Source: Micropterix aruncella
Taxonomy: Eukaryota; Arthropoda; Insecta; Lepidoptera; Micropterigidae
Assembly (NCBI GenBank): GCA_944548615.1
Contig: OX155955.1
Span: forward strand, 2,806,340-2,870,339
Length of the DNA: 64,000 nt
Direction: 5' to 3'
A program made the position numbers and the translations under genes. Under the pieces are notes generated by a model. It was not told where the DNA came from and did no database searches. It was given only the letters and a program-made list of their open reading frames with translations. This document shows, in pieces, positions 1 to 18,879 of the stretch (within the stretch, counting starts at the first letter, position 1; each line of letters starts with the position of its first letter).

Positions 1-5046
<5,046 letters not shown>

Positions 5047-5079
5047 TTTTAGAATTGATCAATAAGATGATTATAATAA

Positions 5080-5279
5080 NNNNNNNNNNNNNNNNNNNNN
5101 NNNNNNNNNNNNNNNNNNNNNNNNNNNNNNNNNNNNNNNNNNNNNNNNNNNNNNNNNNNNNNNNNNNNNNNNNNNNNNNNNNNNNNNNNNNNNNNNNNNN
5201 NNNNNNNNNNNNNNNNNNNNNNNNNNNNNNNNNNNNNNNNNNNNNNNNNNNNNNNNNNNNNNNNNNNNNNNNNNNNNNN
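5080..5279. other. Scaffold gap of exactly 200 N
   Basis: A run of exactly 200 ambiguous bases, a round number typical of a placeholder gap inserted during scaffolding. True size, and the order and orientation across it, are unknown. Satellite sequence or TA repeat lies on both sides. Confidence 0.98.
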
Positions 5280-6293
<1,014 letters not shown>

Positions 6294-6524
6294 ATATTTT
6301 AAGGGTGTAAATTTTTTTAAATTATTTTCAATAATATATAAAATTAGATTCATGAAAAGTTACTTATCTGGGGTCCTGGTGGACCAGAAACATTTTACCG
6401 ATAGTTAATGTCCTCTTTAAATACTTAGGGCAGCAGCACCTGTTTCCGCAATTGATAATTTATGATGTTCTTAGTTATTGCAGCCGAATTACTGTATGCC
6501 CTTGGATGTAATAAGTATAGGAGG

Positions 6525-6552
6525 ATATATATATATATATATACATATATAT

Positions 6553-6591
<39 letters not shown>
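6525..6591. repeat. Short (TA)n microsatellite
   Basis: TA array with ATAC and ACAATATA interruptions, between unrelated unique-looking sequences. The flanks (6292-6524 and 6592-6990) show no coding similarity I recognise. Confidence 0.9.
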
Positions 6592-6594
<3 letters not shown>

Positions 6595-6989
6595 AACACG
6601 AGCTCTGTGTTTTCCTGCGGGTTTTCACTATTTTCACGCATTTTCTCACATTCGTATCGAAGCCGGCGCGCACGCATAGTTTTGACAGCTGAAGCGCCGA
6701 GTTCAAAAGCGAGCAACATTGCGGCGAGTGACGTAAAGAAGGACATCGCGTTGCCAGTACGACTATAGGATACGATTGCGAATCAAAATCATGAAAATGA
6801 AAAAGTCATAATTAGAGATTGAAGAGGAGTCAATAAATCGTAGTTATTTGAGTAATCGCCGAGTAAATTAATTCTTGCCTTTATACACTCAATTTCAGCA
6901 TGATACAGGAGGGAGCCGCTGCCTTCTAGCGTTGGTTATCAAATATTAATGAATTCAGGGAATAACCGGGATAAATAAGATATGTTTTC

Positions 6990-7850
6990 AGTAGTGGTAA
7001 AATTCCTTTATTTTAATAAAATACATACACGCAATATTAAGCGCTATTAATAATTCCGGAAATTAGCGTTGAGATGTACGCGGGAAAATCCGATAGGCAA
7101 ACCCTCATCTAGGCGGAATATTCTCGAAATCGACCGCCCTTGCTAGAACTCCTTCCATTCGAATTCGAGAAATCGTACGAGCCAGACAAAGTCCCGGAGA
7201 AGTCCAGAACTTATAGATAGGACCTCAATATTTTCTCCGGTGAGTGTTCGTTTGATAATTGATATTGTGAGAACTAGATTCCCTGGGGCGGGCATAGCTC
7301 GACGGGAGTTTCCGGCCTTTGGGCGGCTTGTCCGGAATGTGGAGTGCCGTCTCCCTTCCGTGATGCCTTCCACTGCCTGGATCCCGCATACTGACGGATA
7401 CGTTCTTCCGGCAGGGACTTTTGCAGGGGCGATTATCAGTCGCCCTATTTTCGGCGAAGCCTGAGGCGCCGCCCATACACTCCAGCGAACCGCCCTCCAG
7501 CAGGAACGACACTCGGGTAGCCCTTCGGCCCCGTCTCCACATCAGCAGCGGCAGTATCTCCAGACAATCGTCGGGGAGAAAAATACGATTGCGCGGCCGC
7601 CAATACTATCGTACGATAGCCGACGCATCGTACCACCCGCCTACCTGCTCGACTCCGGCTCGAAGCAGCGACCAGCCGGCCGCCGAAGACGAACGAGTGA
7701 ACCCGAAAACATTCGCCGAGATCCAGGCTTACCAACCTTACCAGATCCCGAGAGTGGTACCAACCGTTCCAAGCCGACCGCGAATATCGGTGTGGCGATT
7801 CCATGCGATACGCCATATATATAGATCAAGCTAGGAGCCGACCCTGACAT
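6990..7850 (-). other. GC-rich unrecognised block, possible solo LTR
   Basis: A CpG-rich block in an AT-rich setting. Read on the minus strand it begins with a TATA-like CTATATATATGG near 7825 and ends with an AATAAA-containing stretch near 7010, which is the layout of an LTR or another polymerase II unit. Open frames exist on both strands (for example 7421-7834 plus, 7445-7816 minus, 7225-7542 minus), but they overlap one another and none has motifs I can name. I treat it as non-coding or as a degraded retroelement terminus. Confidence 0.35.
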
Positions 7851-8156
7851 AAAGTCTGCATTGCTAATAATATATGAGCATATTACTCACCATTCGATAA
7901 TTTTTCCATCTCTTTGATTATTTGATTATGTTATTATTTTATTGTGTAATCTGTATTTTTGAATGTTGTCGAATTAATAATTGATAATTTTAACTGATAA
8001 ACTAATAGGAAGATATTAATAACTGACTGGATAATAAAGGCCACTGTTGGTAATTAACAAAATAAATCTTTTACTATTTGGTAATATAAAAACCTGTAAC
8101 GCTATAGATTCCAAATATTTCCCAAGACTATATAGAGTCAAAGAAAAATATAGGTT

Positions 8157-8861
<705 letters not shown>

Positions 8862-8989
8862 ATACTGTCGATGTTAGGTATATTATAAAAAAATCATTGC
8901 AATTTAGTTATCCAACCGGTTTTATACTAGATTGCATTAAAAATATATTATATGGCGCTGTATTCGCCATATAATATATGGCGCCATAT

Positions 8990-9160
8990 AATACAAGCCC
9001 CCTCACCCCCTCCCATTCCCCCCGACGCGCCAACCACCAACCCCCTTTATAGTGAATAGGGTCCATTAAAATCGCAAATGTATTTTTTAAAATGTATTCT
9101 TTTAGTAGCATTTTCGTAGTATTTTAGCATTATTTTCTTACTATATTTGTAGTACTTCCC
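8990..9160 (+). repeat. C-rich dispersed repeat W, copy 1
   Basis: A CCCCCTC-rich stretch followed by a TTTGTAGTACTTCCCGTG-type tail. Related C-rich stretches occur near 29140, 30040 and 34725, and inverted or diverged near 21410. No coding content. Confidence 0.5.
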
Positions 9161-9199
9161 GTGGTAGTAAATAGTGTTTTTCCAATATGAAGTATTTCA

Positions 9200-9375
<176 letters not shown>

Positions 9376-9677
9376 TTTTCAAATTGAAATTATGTTTATT
9401 ACTAAATAAATGAAATGATAAAATAATGAAACGGCACTTATCTGGTCTGTGGTGACCAGGAGTGACTCCACGCCTTATTCTTCTCTTCCTTCAGCGCTTG
9501 CTAGGTGTTTCCTGCTGTGGTATTGGAACCTGATCAAAATGGCAGCGGCAACACAACAATGCGAGACGAGAATGAATGCTGGAATATAATAGGCGATTAG
9601 TGTTTCTTAAATATTAATGATTGTTATAAAATGTATATCAATATTTCGGCTCAGCCGTCGTCAAGATATGTGACATT

Positions 9678-9681
<4 letters not shown>

Positions 9682-9756
<75 letters not shown>
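9682..9756. repeat. (TA)n microsatellite
   Basis: Short pure TA array. Its right flank duplicates the right flank of the array at 8530-8789. Confidence 0.95.
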
Positions 9757-9759
<3 letters not shown>

Positions 9760-10046
9760 GTGATTTCGGCTCAACAAGGCATCTGTTTACTGGATTTCAA
9801 GCCTTTAAATGCAAAATTTCGAGATTGAAGTACATATGAGTAGCGCGTCCCCTGGTGGATCTTTTTCAACCACAATATTTACAACTTTTGCCATGACCAA
9901 ATAATGCCTGCATACCAAATGTCAGAAATGTCAGCTTAATAGGATGAAGCGTTTGGGCGCTATCGTGGAGGAATACACACAGAGTGACAGACACATAGAC
10001 ACACAAAAGTGCGTTCACAATAGTTCCCTTTGCCGGGAAAGTAGTA
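9757..10046 (+). repeat. Dispersed repeat Z, longer copy
   Basis: Contains the modules seen again at 29800-30033 and 30340-30600: a 'tagcgcgtcccctggtgga' segment, a 'gatgcctgcatgccaaatttc'-like segment (here diverged), and 'gaagcgtttgggcgctatcg' leading to a (GACA)-rich stretch and 'ttgccgggaaag'. No open frame spans it. Probably a non-autonomous element or a retroelement tail. Confidence 0.7.
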
Positions 10047-10412
10047 TATGGCTTATCATCATGGCCGTATTATGAATACTCTCTCGATTGGATCGCTTTT
10101 AGCGATTGAAAAGCAATAATCGTTTTATATGGCTTTACGAATTACCCCCCACCTCGCTATCGCATTGTTATGACCATTCTCTAGCTTATCTATCGCTGCT
10201 CAACTCATAGACTGAATAAAACCCAACTGAAGGCATATTATTGAAAAAGAAAGCATGCCATAGACAAATTTAGCTTGCATTTTTTATCAGGAATCACACC
10301 CCTGGATCAAAAGAAATGCGTTTGGTCGGCTTCAGCTTTTCGTTCCGTCAAAAATGGACTTACATAGTCGCAAGATATTGATGCAAATATATTGTAAAAT
10401 TAAACAGAATAA
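10047..10412. other. Unannotated AT-rich stretch
   Basis: I see no coding region, repeat structure or RNA gene here. Confidence 0.5.
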
Positions 10413-10530
10413 ATCTAACCTATACATATAAAAATGGATGTTGGTTTATCTGTTTGTCTCTCTGAGCTTTACATATCGACCCTTTTTGAACCGTTTACTA
10501 TGAAAGTTGGCACAACTAGAGCTGTCGACT
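10413..10530 (+). mobile_element. Possible Helitron-derived fragment
   Basis: The run CTATACATATAAAAATGGAT, followed by a TTTGTCTCTC stretch and then ACTATGAAAGTTGGCAC, resembles the 5' portion of widespread lepidopteran Helitrons. A related 'ccatgaaagttggtac' stretch is at 30664. No 3' hairpin or CTAG end was found for this copy. Confidence 0.4.
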
Positions 10531-10990
10531 ACAACGTGCGAACCCGTCACCTCAGGAAGTTTTAATGATATTAGATGGTTCTGTCTTCTGTGAGGTGAGC
10601 GCAGAAGACTTGAGACGAAAAAGTTCACCGCGTAGTTGTGCCACTCGCCCGTAAGAAGCCAACGCCGCACCGCGAGATAACCAGGTTAATCACCCAGCGC
10701 ACCGACACTCGCGCCCTTACTACAAGTTGCAATCACATTACTCCGGTCTCCCGACTGGTTAAAGGTTCGAGGTCGTCTGCGCGGTACTTTTCCTTACGTA
10801 GCGGTGATACAGTGTCTACCAAATCTACCGCAAACCACGGCATCTTTTACCCGGCTCTTCACCCGGTATCGGGTAGCCGATTGCTCGTTTTAAAAGCAGC
10901 TGCCGTAAGGTGAACGACTATCCCCGCTTTATAGGAGACAGTACTGTTTTCAGACTCCCCCGGCTGTCGGTCAGAATGTAACGCAGGTAC
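10531..10990. other. GC-rich unrecognised block
   Basis: A locally GC- and CpG-rich block with open frames on both strands (10638-10913 plus, 91 codons; 10446-10670 minus, 74 codons). Neither has a recognisable domain. Base composition contrasts with both flanks, suggesting inserted material. Confidence 0.35.
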
Positions 10991-11990
10991 TCCTAGGTAT
11001 GGGTGCCGGTAGCAGGGTGCAAGGGGGTGCACTTGCACCCCCCTGTCGGAAAAAAATATAAGTAAGAGATTAGGATTTTTTTTATTGAGTTAGGTAACTG
11101 TTTGGATAAAGGCAGGATAAGGCAGCTGGTGTAAATTGTGTCTTAAAATCATAAAGAAAAGTTTTTGCAATTATTTATTTTTGTTTATTTATATATTATT
11201 ATTTACGTATATATAAAGTATATATAGAGTGTAGGTAGATACGTTTTGTATATATGTGTGTGTGTGTATGTGTATATACCTATACTACTGTGAAAAAGTC
11301 TTCGAACGGTTACCCACAAAATAAACGAGGTGTCGTATTTTTTAAAGTAACTAAGTGCGCCCATTCCTTTTTTATGTCGGGATTGTTCATTCATCGGAGG
11401 AGTCATAAAACTTTATTAGACATTTCTGCAACCTACCTGGGTTGGGAAACAATTAGAAGAGTGGACAATGGTTAAATTTTCACAAAATGCCGTTCTCGTC
11501 TTTACCTGAAAAAGGGGTTGTAGTTAATACTAATGTTATTTTTGAGTAGATGCATATTGAGTACGTCGCAAAACGGTTATTGTGAAATAGTTTTTGATTC
11601 TCTCTGCGAATATTAAAAAAATATATAATTCGAAATACCGTCGTTTAACCCTGCCGGGGAAAATTGTTTATTTTGCTGTTGACCTGTGAACTCTTTTAAT
11701 ATATTTTATTAAAATGAATAAAATTAGTGCAATGGATCGACAAAAAAAAAATTATTCCCCATAAAGTAGTACATTCAGTGCGAAAAATCCAACAACTGTA
11801 CTGCTTTAGTAATTCATGTACCCGTCTGAATACAGTCTCTCATGATTTCTGACCAAGGGTCCATCAATGAAAAAAAAAAAAAATAAATAAAACTGCGTGT
11901 CTAGGTTGCCGACCAAATTTGTTCATCACATTGTCATTAAGTTTAGTGTCCTTCTCTACTCTTTTCTATTTTATTAGTTAATAGTATAGT
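10991..11990. other. Unannotated AT-rich stretch with a GT microsatellite
   Basis: Contains a GTGCACTTGCACCCCCC hairpin near 11032-11046, a short (TG)n tract near 11255-11275 and an A-run near 11870-11885. No gene is supported; a 73-codon plus-strand frame at 11254-11475 has no recognisable features. Confidence 0.5.
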
Positions 11991-12124
11991 GTGTAGATGC
12001 AGATGCACCTCCCTGAAAGTAATCCTGGCGACGCCCATGGAGTCCTAAGGAAAACTGGCTTGCAGGCCAGAGTCCTACCCTGGCCTGCACTTCTGCGTGG
12101 AGGCCGCCGGATGGGTGTTGACTC

Positions 12125-13117
12125 GTGAGTTTGACCGATTCTGCACACATGGGTCTCAAGACCAAGCTGCCACAGGGCCAATTACAAATACTTACTGTCA
12201 ATATTGGAGTACCCCAAGGCTCAATTCTTGGACCGTTGCTTTTCATTATTTACATAAATGACCTGAGTCCAAATCTATCTAAATGTGAAGTCACCCAATT
12301 TGCAGACGATACTAGCGCTGTAGTTGAAGCTGACAACATAAATACGCTCACTGCCAATATCAATACATCTCTTGGTGAACTTCATGATTGGTTTAATGCG
12401 AACAAGATGTCTCTAAATATGTCTAAAACTGTTATTTTAAATTTTAATAGCAAGACATCATCTATAAAAGTTAACTACCCGGTTGAACTTGCAGAATCAG
12501 TTAAATTCCTCGGACTACATCTGGATGCAAAGATGTCATGGAATCTACATATAGAGCATGTTAAGTCAAAACTTTCGTCAGCCTGCTATGCTCTATTACG
12601 CATCAGAAATTGTTTGGAGAGAACTGAAGTAATATCGGCCTATTACACGCTAGTTGAGTCACACCTGCGCTATGGTATTCTTTTATGGGGTAATGCAGCA
12701 CACATCAACAGTGTATTCACTCTCCAGAAAAGAGCCATACGTGCGATAGTAGGTATTGGTCCACGGCAGTCATGTCGTGAACACTTTCAAAAACTAGGGA
12801 TATTGACCGTATATGCGATTTTTGCTCAAGAAGTTCTTTGCGAATTCTATTGCAATAAGAGCTCGGCCATATCCCACGAGGAAGTACATCGGCATGACAC
12901 CAGGAATAAAACCCTGTATCTCCAACCGTTCGTAGCACGTACTGCCAAGTTCCAGGCGACTAGTCGATACTTAGGCCTCAAACTTTTCAATAAATTGCCC
13001 GAAAGATTAAAAGCAATTAAAAACATCGATATTTTCAAGAGATCCATCCGAGTCTATCTGCTTAAAATCAACATGTATGCCCATAACGACTTCTTAAAAT
13101 ATTTTGAAAATACATAG
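12125..13117 (+). pseudogene. Reverse transcriptase C-terminal half (CR1-like)
   Basis: An uninterrupted 330-codon frame. Homology starts at about residue 20. It shows GVPQGSILGPLLF (residues ~28-40), the catalytic FADDT box, a KFLGLHLD segment, then YGILLWGNA, LQKRAIRAIVG, an HDTRNKTLYLQP stretch and YLGLKLFNKLPERLK near the end. This order after the palm domain is typical of the CR1/Daphne-like group, which lacks an RNase H domain. The first ~20 residues come from unrelated upstream DNA read through. The endonuclease and the N-terminal RT motifs, including the first catalytic Asp, are missing, so it cannot be active despite being open. Confidence 0.88.
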
Positions 13118-13340
13118 CATCGTATCTACCCATTTAATCTAATACATATTATTTACCGTTAATTGTTTTGTTGTAAACTGTTATCATATAGTCTATGTTT
13201 TTGTAAATTGGTAAGTTTAAAGCTATATATTGTATATCATCTCTTGTCTAAATTGAGTAACTAGTTTAAGATTAATTACTGTCATTCCCTCACAATTGTA
13301 TGGTTGTATTGGAAATAAATACCTTTTACTTTACTTTTTT
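12184..13340 (+). mobile_element. 5'-truncated CR1-superfamily non-LTR retrotransposon
   Basis: The 3' portion of a non-LTR element: the reverse transcriptase C-terminal half, the post-RT region, a 3' UTR (13118-13320) and a simple TTTTACTTTACTTTTTT tail. Sequence upstream of 12184 (about 11990-12183, rich in CTGG/CCAG) is unrelated to the protein and marks the truncation junction. No target duplication was identified. Confidence 0.85.
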
Positions 13341-14190
13341 TTAATTAGCTCCCAATTGCAAATGGGCCATGGCTACCAAAGTTGGCACTTAAAAGTATAT
13401 TTTCATGAAGAATGATTTGATGCTATCCACTAGATGGCGCCGCAGCTCATTAACTCTCTACTGTTCAACCGATCGCAATCAAAATTGGCATACATAGGTA
13501 TTTCAGCTTGGATAATATTTTCACGCTATCCATTTTGTTGCAACTCGCTTCTAGATGGCGCTGCTATACATCAACTTCTATAGCGACTAGCCATGAATGC
13601 CACCAAGCTAGTATTTAGAGAATAAAACAGGTAATTGAAATGAAATTAACTCAAAATATTGCATAAATTAACAAAAAATTAATTCTTATATTGCATAAAA
13701 AAACTTACATTCTAAAATATCGAAGTAGTATGAATCTGGAAATTAAATTAATGTATAATATCGTAAGATGAAGTTTATATAGGTCAAATAAATTAATAAA
13801 TAATATAAAATCGCGTAATAACGGGCAAAAAGGAATAAATAAAAACCTTGAATATATTACAAAGTATAACAACAATAATGCAAAGAAGTTTATTGCACAA
13901 TATAATTTATCATCTTTTCCACCTCATTTCTCCCAAGCTGAAGTAAGAATTCCGTAATTCAAATTTAATTGATTTTAAATTTCTGCATATTCTTCTAGAT
14001 TTATTGCAAATTTTTATAGAGTTTTAGTTGTCTCCTGTTTTCGGATACATGGTTATACTTTCGTGAAGCGAAAATAAACCGATTGCATGTACTCCGCAAA
14101 CGCTCCATTTGATGAGGAGTTTTTCAGGTAAGTCGAAGTAAGCCATTCAGATTTCAACTATATTAATATATTAAACTTAAGAAAATAGAA
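13341..14190. other. Non-coding stretch with two TAGATGGCGC motifs
   Basis: TAGATGGCGC occurs near 13431 and 13552 in similar contexts, suggesting remnants of a small duplicated element. The remainder is AT-rich with no coding features. Confidence 0.45.
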
Positions 14191-14468
14191 CACGACCCGG
14201 TGGCATAGTGGTTAGGTTGCCTGATCTTACATTTAAGGTCCCGGGTTCGATTCCCGGCTGAATTACCATTTTCCGTAGGAATCAAATTAACGGAATTGCA
14301 TTTTCAATTCTATTGATCGAATGCAATAACAAGACACACACTTACAGACATGTTACACGCACACATACGTATAACACGTCATAGTAGGGTTGGTTGTAAG
14401 AGATTGTCATATGACAATAAACCCGCCCATTGTGACATTTTCACAATAGAGTATAAACAAAACAAAGA
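14191..14468 (+). mobile_element. tRNA-derived SINE, copy 1
   Basis: The head of about 75 bp contains an A-box-like TGGCATAGTGG (14201-14211) and a B box GGTTCGATTCC (14244-14254), flanked by the CCCGGG/CCCGGC stem of a tRNA T arm. The body continues through 'ttaacggaattgcat', 'tcgaatgcaataacaagacacacac' and 'aataaacccgcccattgtgac'. The same order is found in the copies at about 17.64 and 24.98 kb. The D and anticodon arms do not fold into a canonical tRNA, so it is a SINE and not a tRNA gene. Confidence 0.85.
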
Positions 14469-15628
14469 GATATGTATACATATAATAGTACGTCATAATA
14501 TAAAATTTAAGTGTATTCATAGGCATACAAATACATACATAAATACATATATAATTTATAGATAAATATTAAATACTAGATACTATATAGATTTTAAAAA
14601 TCGTGCTCTATTTTAGTATATATGTTATTAGTGTCTTTGTTTCTTCTCGACCCATAGGCAAAAGGTTTTTCTTTACTCCATTGTAAGTCCTAGATTTCAG
14701 TCCTGTAGGAAATACACGATTCATTTTGTTAAACAGTGAGGAGCAATGTAAGAAAAGTGTTTTTGTGCAAAACTTCTTCTCTTTTTTGGGATTTTAAGTG
14801 CTGTCTGTTTGTTGTTTTTCGTGTAACTTTGTGGTGTATTGAATAAAGATGATAATCCTCATAATCAGAATAGTATAGTAGGATTACATTAGCGTATATC
14901 TGACGAACGTCTAGGACTTAAGATTCCTCATACAAGCTCTCAGAAGGATACCGGAAGGGCCTTTTGTAGATTAATTAGAGGATCAAGTGCTTGCAGCAAA
15001 GCTCCATCCCAAGCTATGATTCCGTATGCTAGTAAGTTATGGGCCAATGCGAAATATATAGTTCTAACTAAATCTTTGGATACGGCATTTCTTATTAAAC
15101 TTAAAATTATGTATAAGTTTTCTCACGTTTGTACTACTAAAGTGAAAATTCTACTTTCGTACTACTAAAAGTAGGTACTTTTAATTAACAAAACACAACA
15201 CGTTCAGTGATTTCTCTAAATGTTGGAATAATAATTAATTCTGTTGTCAAAATAACGTGACCCGTTTAGATGTTAATGACTACAATTGTTTGTAATCGTT
15301 TCTGTATCGATTCCGTTAATTTCGGCGTCACATGACTGAAACTTGATTTCCACAGTGTAAAGGAATACTTAGAGTTGAAATAGTCACGTGCGCGATTAGA
15401 GCCAGTATTTATAGAGAATAAATATATTTATTTTAAGTTATTACTTTGGATCCGAACTCTAGGGAACCATATATTGGGGCCATGCCCAGGTAATTGCTGT
15501 TTACTCACACTGGCCACGTTGAACTTGGATAACATTGGTTTGAGTTGGAATTTCAAATTCAATTAAATTTTAATTTACTGCCATGTTGCTTTTTGCTTTG
15601 CTTTTTAAAGATCTGCTCTTTATTTGTC
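14469..15628. other. Unannotated AT-rich stretch
   Basis: No gene, RNA or repeat recognised. Short frames only. Confidence 0.5.
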
Positions 15629-16025
15629 TTTTTACACGACTGTCCAACAAAAAAAGAATGTTATGTGTTCAGGATTCATCTATGTATGTTTTCCGTTTCT
15701 TTATTCTACCATAACTCCTAAACGCTCGAACTGATTTAGAAGTATCTTCTATTTTTAGAATTGTCATGCCATCCCGAATGTTTTAGGTGCCTTAACTTAC
15801 CAAATATCAAGTAAATAGTTGTTTAAATATCAAAGTCTCGACATGTCAATAAATTAAAATAAATATATTGTGTTTAGTGTCAAATGAAATGCCTTATTGA
15901 CTACATTCCGAAAGTATATATGGATAAATACGTAAACAAAAATTTTTCATAAATAACCTATAATCAAAATAATTATTGTAGTAGTATAAATTTAGTAGTT
16001 CGCTTTTTGTAACGGCAGTCGTGTC
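15629..16025 (+). mobile_element. MITE of the ACACGACTG family, copy 1
   Basis: Starts TTTTACACGACTGTCCAAC and ends with the inverted GGCAGTCGTGTCTTT (16012-16026). The interior (AGGATTCATCTATGTATG, TTTCCGTTTCTTTATTC, 'taactcctaaacgctcgaac', 'tcaagtaaatagttgtttaaat') recurs at 35281, 35770 (inverted), 41899 and 55885 (inverted). No transposase. Terminal inverted repeats (TIRs) and AT-rich short internal sequence indicate a non-autonomous DNA element. Confidence 0.7.
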
Positions 16026-16164
16026 TTTAGTATAAACTTCTCTGCCAGAAATTAAGATTGAAGTTTCTTCTTTCATTTCATTGTGTATATGGATTTCCTT
16101 CGCTGCTTTTCAAGTAGTTTTTATTAACTTTATTTTACATTAAAGCATCATCCTATGAACGGAT

Positions 16165-16285
16165 TCTTTACAAACATGGCCTAATAATTGCTATTAGTTT
16201 GGCCAGACAATGTCATCAGCGCCATCTATGCATGTCACCGGCGCAAAAGGGTTGCCAAAAAGTGCTATGACGATAAGCAATCTAA
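16165..16285 (-). repeat. Dispersed repeat, inverted relative to 27.77 kb
   Basis: The reverse complement contains GGCAACCCTTTTGCGCC, a GCTGATGACATTGT segment and AAACTAATAGCAATTATT, matching 27768-27885 on the plus strand with moderate divergence. Element class unknown. Confidence 0.6.
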
Positions 16286-16876
16286 TAACATAATTAATCA
16301 ATGTTAGCTACAAATTTCCTACCGCATAGCCCAATGAATGGTGTGCTTTACCCCCCGCATAGAAAACAGCTGCAACATACATTAGCAATCGACAATGGCT
16401 AAAAACTATTTCTTATTCATTGTATATTGATTAGTGCGACTATAAATTGCCGGCTTCTAGCCCGGCTCGTGCTCCAAGTTCAAAGCTACTATTTCTCTTC
16501 ATTTTGTTGGCCTTAGCCTTCATTTGAATAAGTTAGTGGAGTCGATCGCCTAGCTCGTATAATATGTTTTATTACTTACGTGGTGATGTTTGTGAAGGAA
16601 AAATAATTCTATGGGTTTCCTCGTGTAGAGCTTCTTCTATTTGACGTCACTCGTCTATTATATAGCATTATAGAAATTATTAACTTGAAGGAAGCTGCAA
16701 ATGCTGCAAAGAATCTTAGGTAAGGAGGGGGGAGGGGGGGGGGGGGTGTAAGATTGATTATATTAGGCCCTAAGCTATGAAATTGCCGTTCTACAAAGGA
16801 AATTACGGACCAACATTTAGTATGACAAATATATTTTTATTATATCGAAATATAAACCCCTATCAACCGCATAATT
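16286..16876. other. Unannotated stretch with a G homopolymer
   Basis: A GGGGGGAGGGGG-type run lies at about 16725-16746. No coding region recognised. Confidence 0.5.
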
Positions 16877-16920
16877 TTTTACCATAAAACCCTGCCTTAA
16901 GGTACAGGCGCAACCCACTT
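16877..16920 (+). repeat. 40-bp sequence duplicated at 18.33 kb
   Basis: 'accataaaaccctgcctt' followed by 'aaggtacaggcgcaacc' occurs here and again at 18336-18373, where it lies between two TA arrays. Confidence 0.85.
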
Positions 16921-17021
16921 TTTTTTGTTTTTATCACTACTCTCGTTTGTCTCCTTCGTTTTATAATCTAGTAGAAATCATTGTAATTAATTCTATGATA
17001 GAATTAGGTGAAGTAAAATAA

Positions 17022-17330
17022 TTATTAAGTCGTCGAGAAATATACTTGAACAAACCGACTTTTGAATTGATGAGGCGACACACCACGAACCGTTTAAATG
17101 TACCAAATTTGAAGTGGGAACTCCGTGAGACTATTTGCAAGATCTTATCTGTACCCATGTCAGAGGAAAGACCCGAAAGGCAATCATCCTTTGCAGGTAG
17201 ATGTATATTCTGCCCAAAATCCAGGGTCAGGTGTGCCCTATGCAAAAACTTCAGTTGTTTGGAGCAACAACGAAAAAAAAGTAGCCTAAAAATTGCTATA
17301 TTTATGTGCTTTTTTTGTTTTATTCTAATT
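17022..17330 (+). pseudogene. piggyBac-like transposase C-terminal fragment
   Basis: The frame reads a SRREIYLNKPTFELMRRH segment, then about 45 residues later a cysteine cluster with CIFC, CALC and a final C before LEQ. A helix with a conserved Arg-Arg, followed by a linker and a CxxC...CxxC...C knuckle, is the typical end of piggyBac-family transposases (RING/PHD-like cysteine-rich domain). The usual aspartate-containing catalytic core is absent upstream, where an in-frame stop lies at 17019. The terminal residues of the knuckle (normally ending C-x-x-H) read C-L-E-Q here, so even this domain looks decayed. The assignment rests on motif spacing alone. Confidence 0.6.
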
Positions 17331-17375
17331 TTTTTTGACGCTGTTAATAGCATTTTTTTTTGGGCACGACAGTAG

Positions 17376-17639
17376 ATACCATTTTAGCATTAATAAATAA
17401 AAAAGCATAGTATTATTCCAGGGAGCCATATTAATCATAGTAGCTATGCTAGGTAATCATGGTAGCCTCTGTTATAAAAACCTCGTCGAAAGAAATCAAT
17501 AAATGCACTGAAGGCCTTTTCACTGCCTCTTCGGAACGGTTTATTTCTATCTTAATAATTTATACAAAATCTGTTGAAAGTCTCTTGAAGTCTGTCGGAA
17601 CAAAGTCTTGTGTGTACGGTGGGTGACAAGAGTCCCCAA
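17376..17639. other. Unannotated AT-rich stretch
   Basis: No gene or repeat recognised. Confidence 0.45.
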
Positions 17640-18373
<734 letters not shown>

Positions 18374-18383
18374 TATATATATA

Positions 18384-18440
<57 letters not shown>
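18374..18440. repeat. (TA)n microsatellite
   Basis: Short TA array with one ACTATA interruption, ending at 'gttttggcagc'. Confidence 0.93.
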
Positions 18441-18444
<4 letters not shown>

Positions 18445-18879
18445 TTGGCAGCAAATTAATCGTGAGGAGCAGTAGTATACTATAACAGTAGTATAAAACT
18501 GAAAAAGGCAGCATTCTTTTATTTATTTATTTATTAAGAACATTAAAATTTACAGCAAAAGGGCTGTGGTATTTAAAATCGTGTAGAAAAGACAAATTAA
18601 ACACACAGCCATTGGCTTATCACATACCTAACTGAGCAAAAACGCCCGTATCTAGGGAAGCTGATATTTTACTTAAGGTATTGCTTTTCCGCCAGCTGAC
18701 TGGTATTACCTTAGGTTATAAAAAAGTTTTAATCATTCACTCTTGTATAATACTTACGCACGCACACATTCAGTCATACACTCATACATTAGTGCAATAA
18801 AGTTTTTCAAACAAACAAACATAGAATATGGAAGTAGGCATATTATACATACGTACCTATAAGGTACTCAAGGTACTCA
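18441..18879. other. Unannotated AT-rich stretch
   Basis: Contains a (TTTA)n run near 18519-18534. No coding features recognised. Confidence 0.5.

Noticed and set aside
10638..10913. 91-codon frame in a GC-rich block
   Set aside because: No motif, competing frames on the other strand, and no splice or promoter context.
14191..14265. A functional tRNA gene
   Set aside because: A and B boxes are present, but the other arms do not pair properly and the sequence continues into a shared SINE body in three copies.
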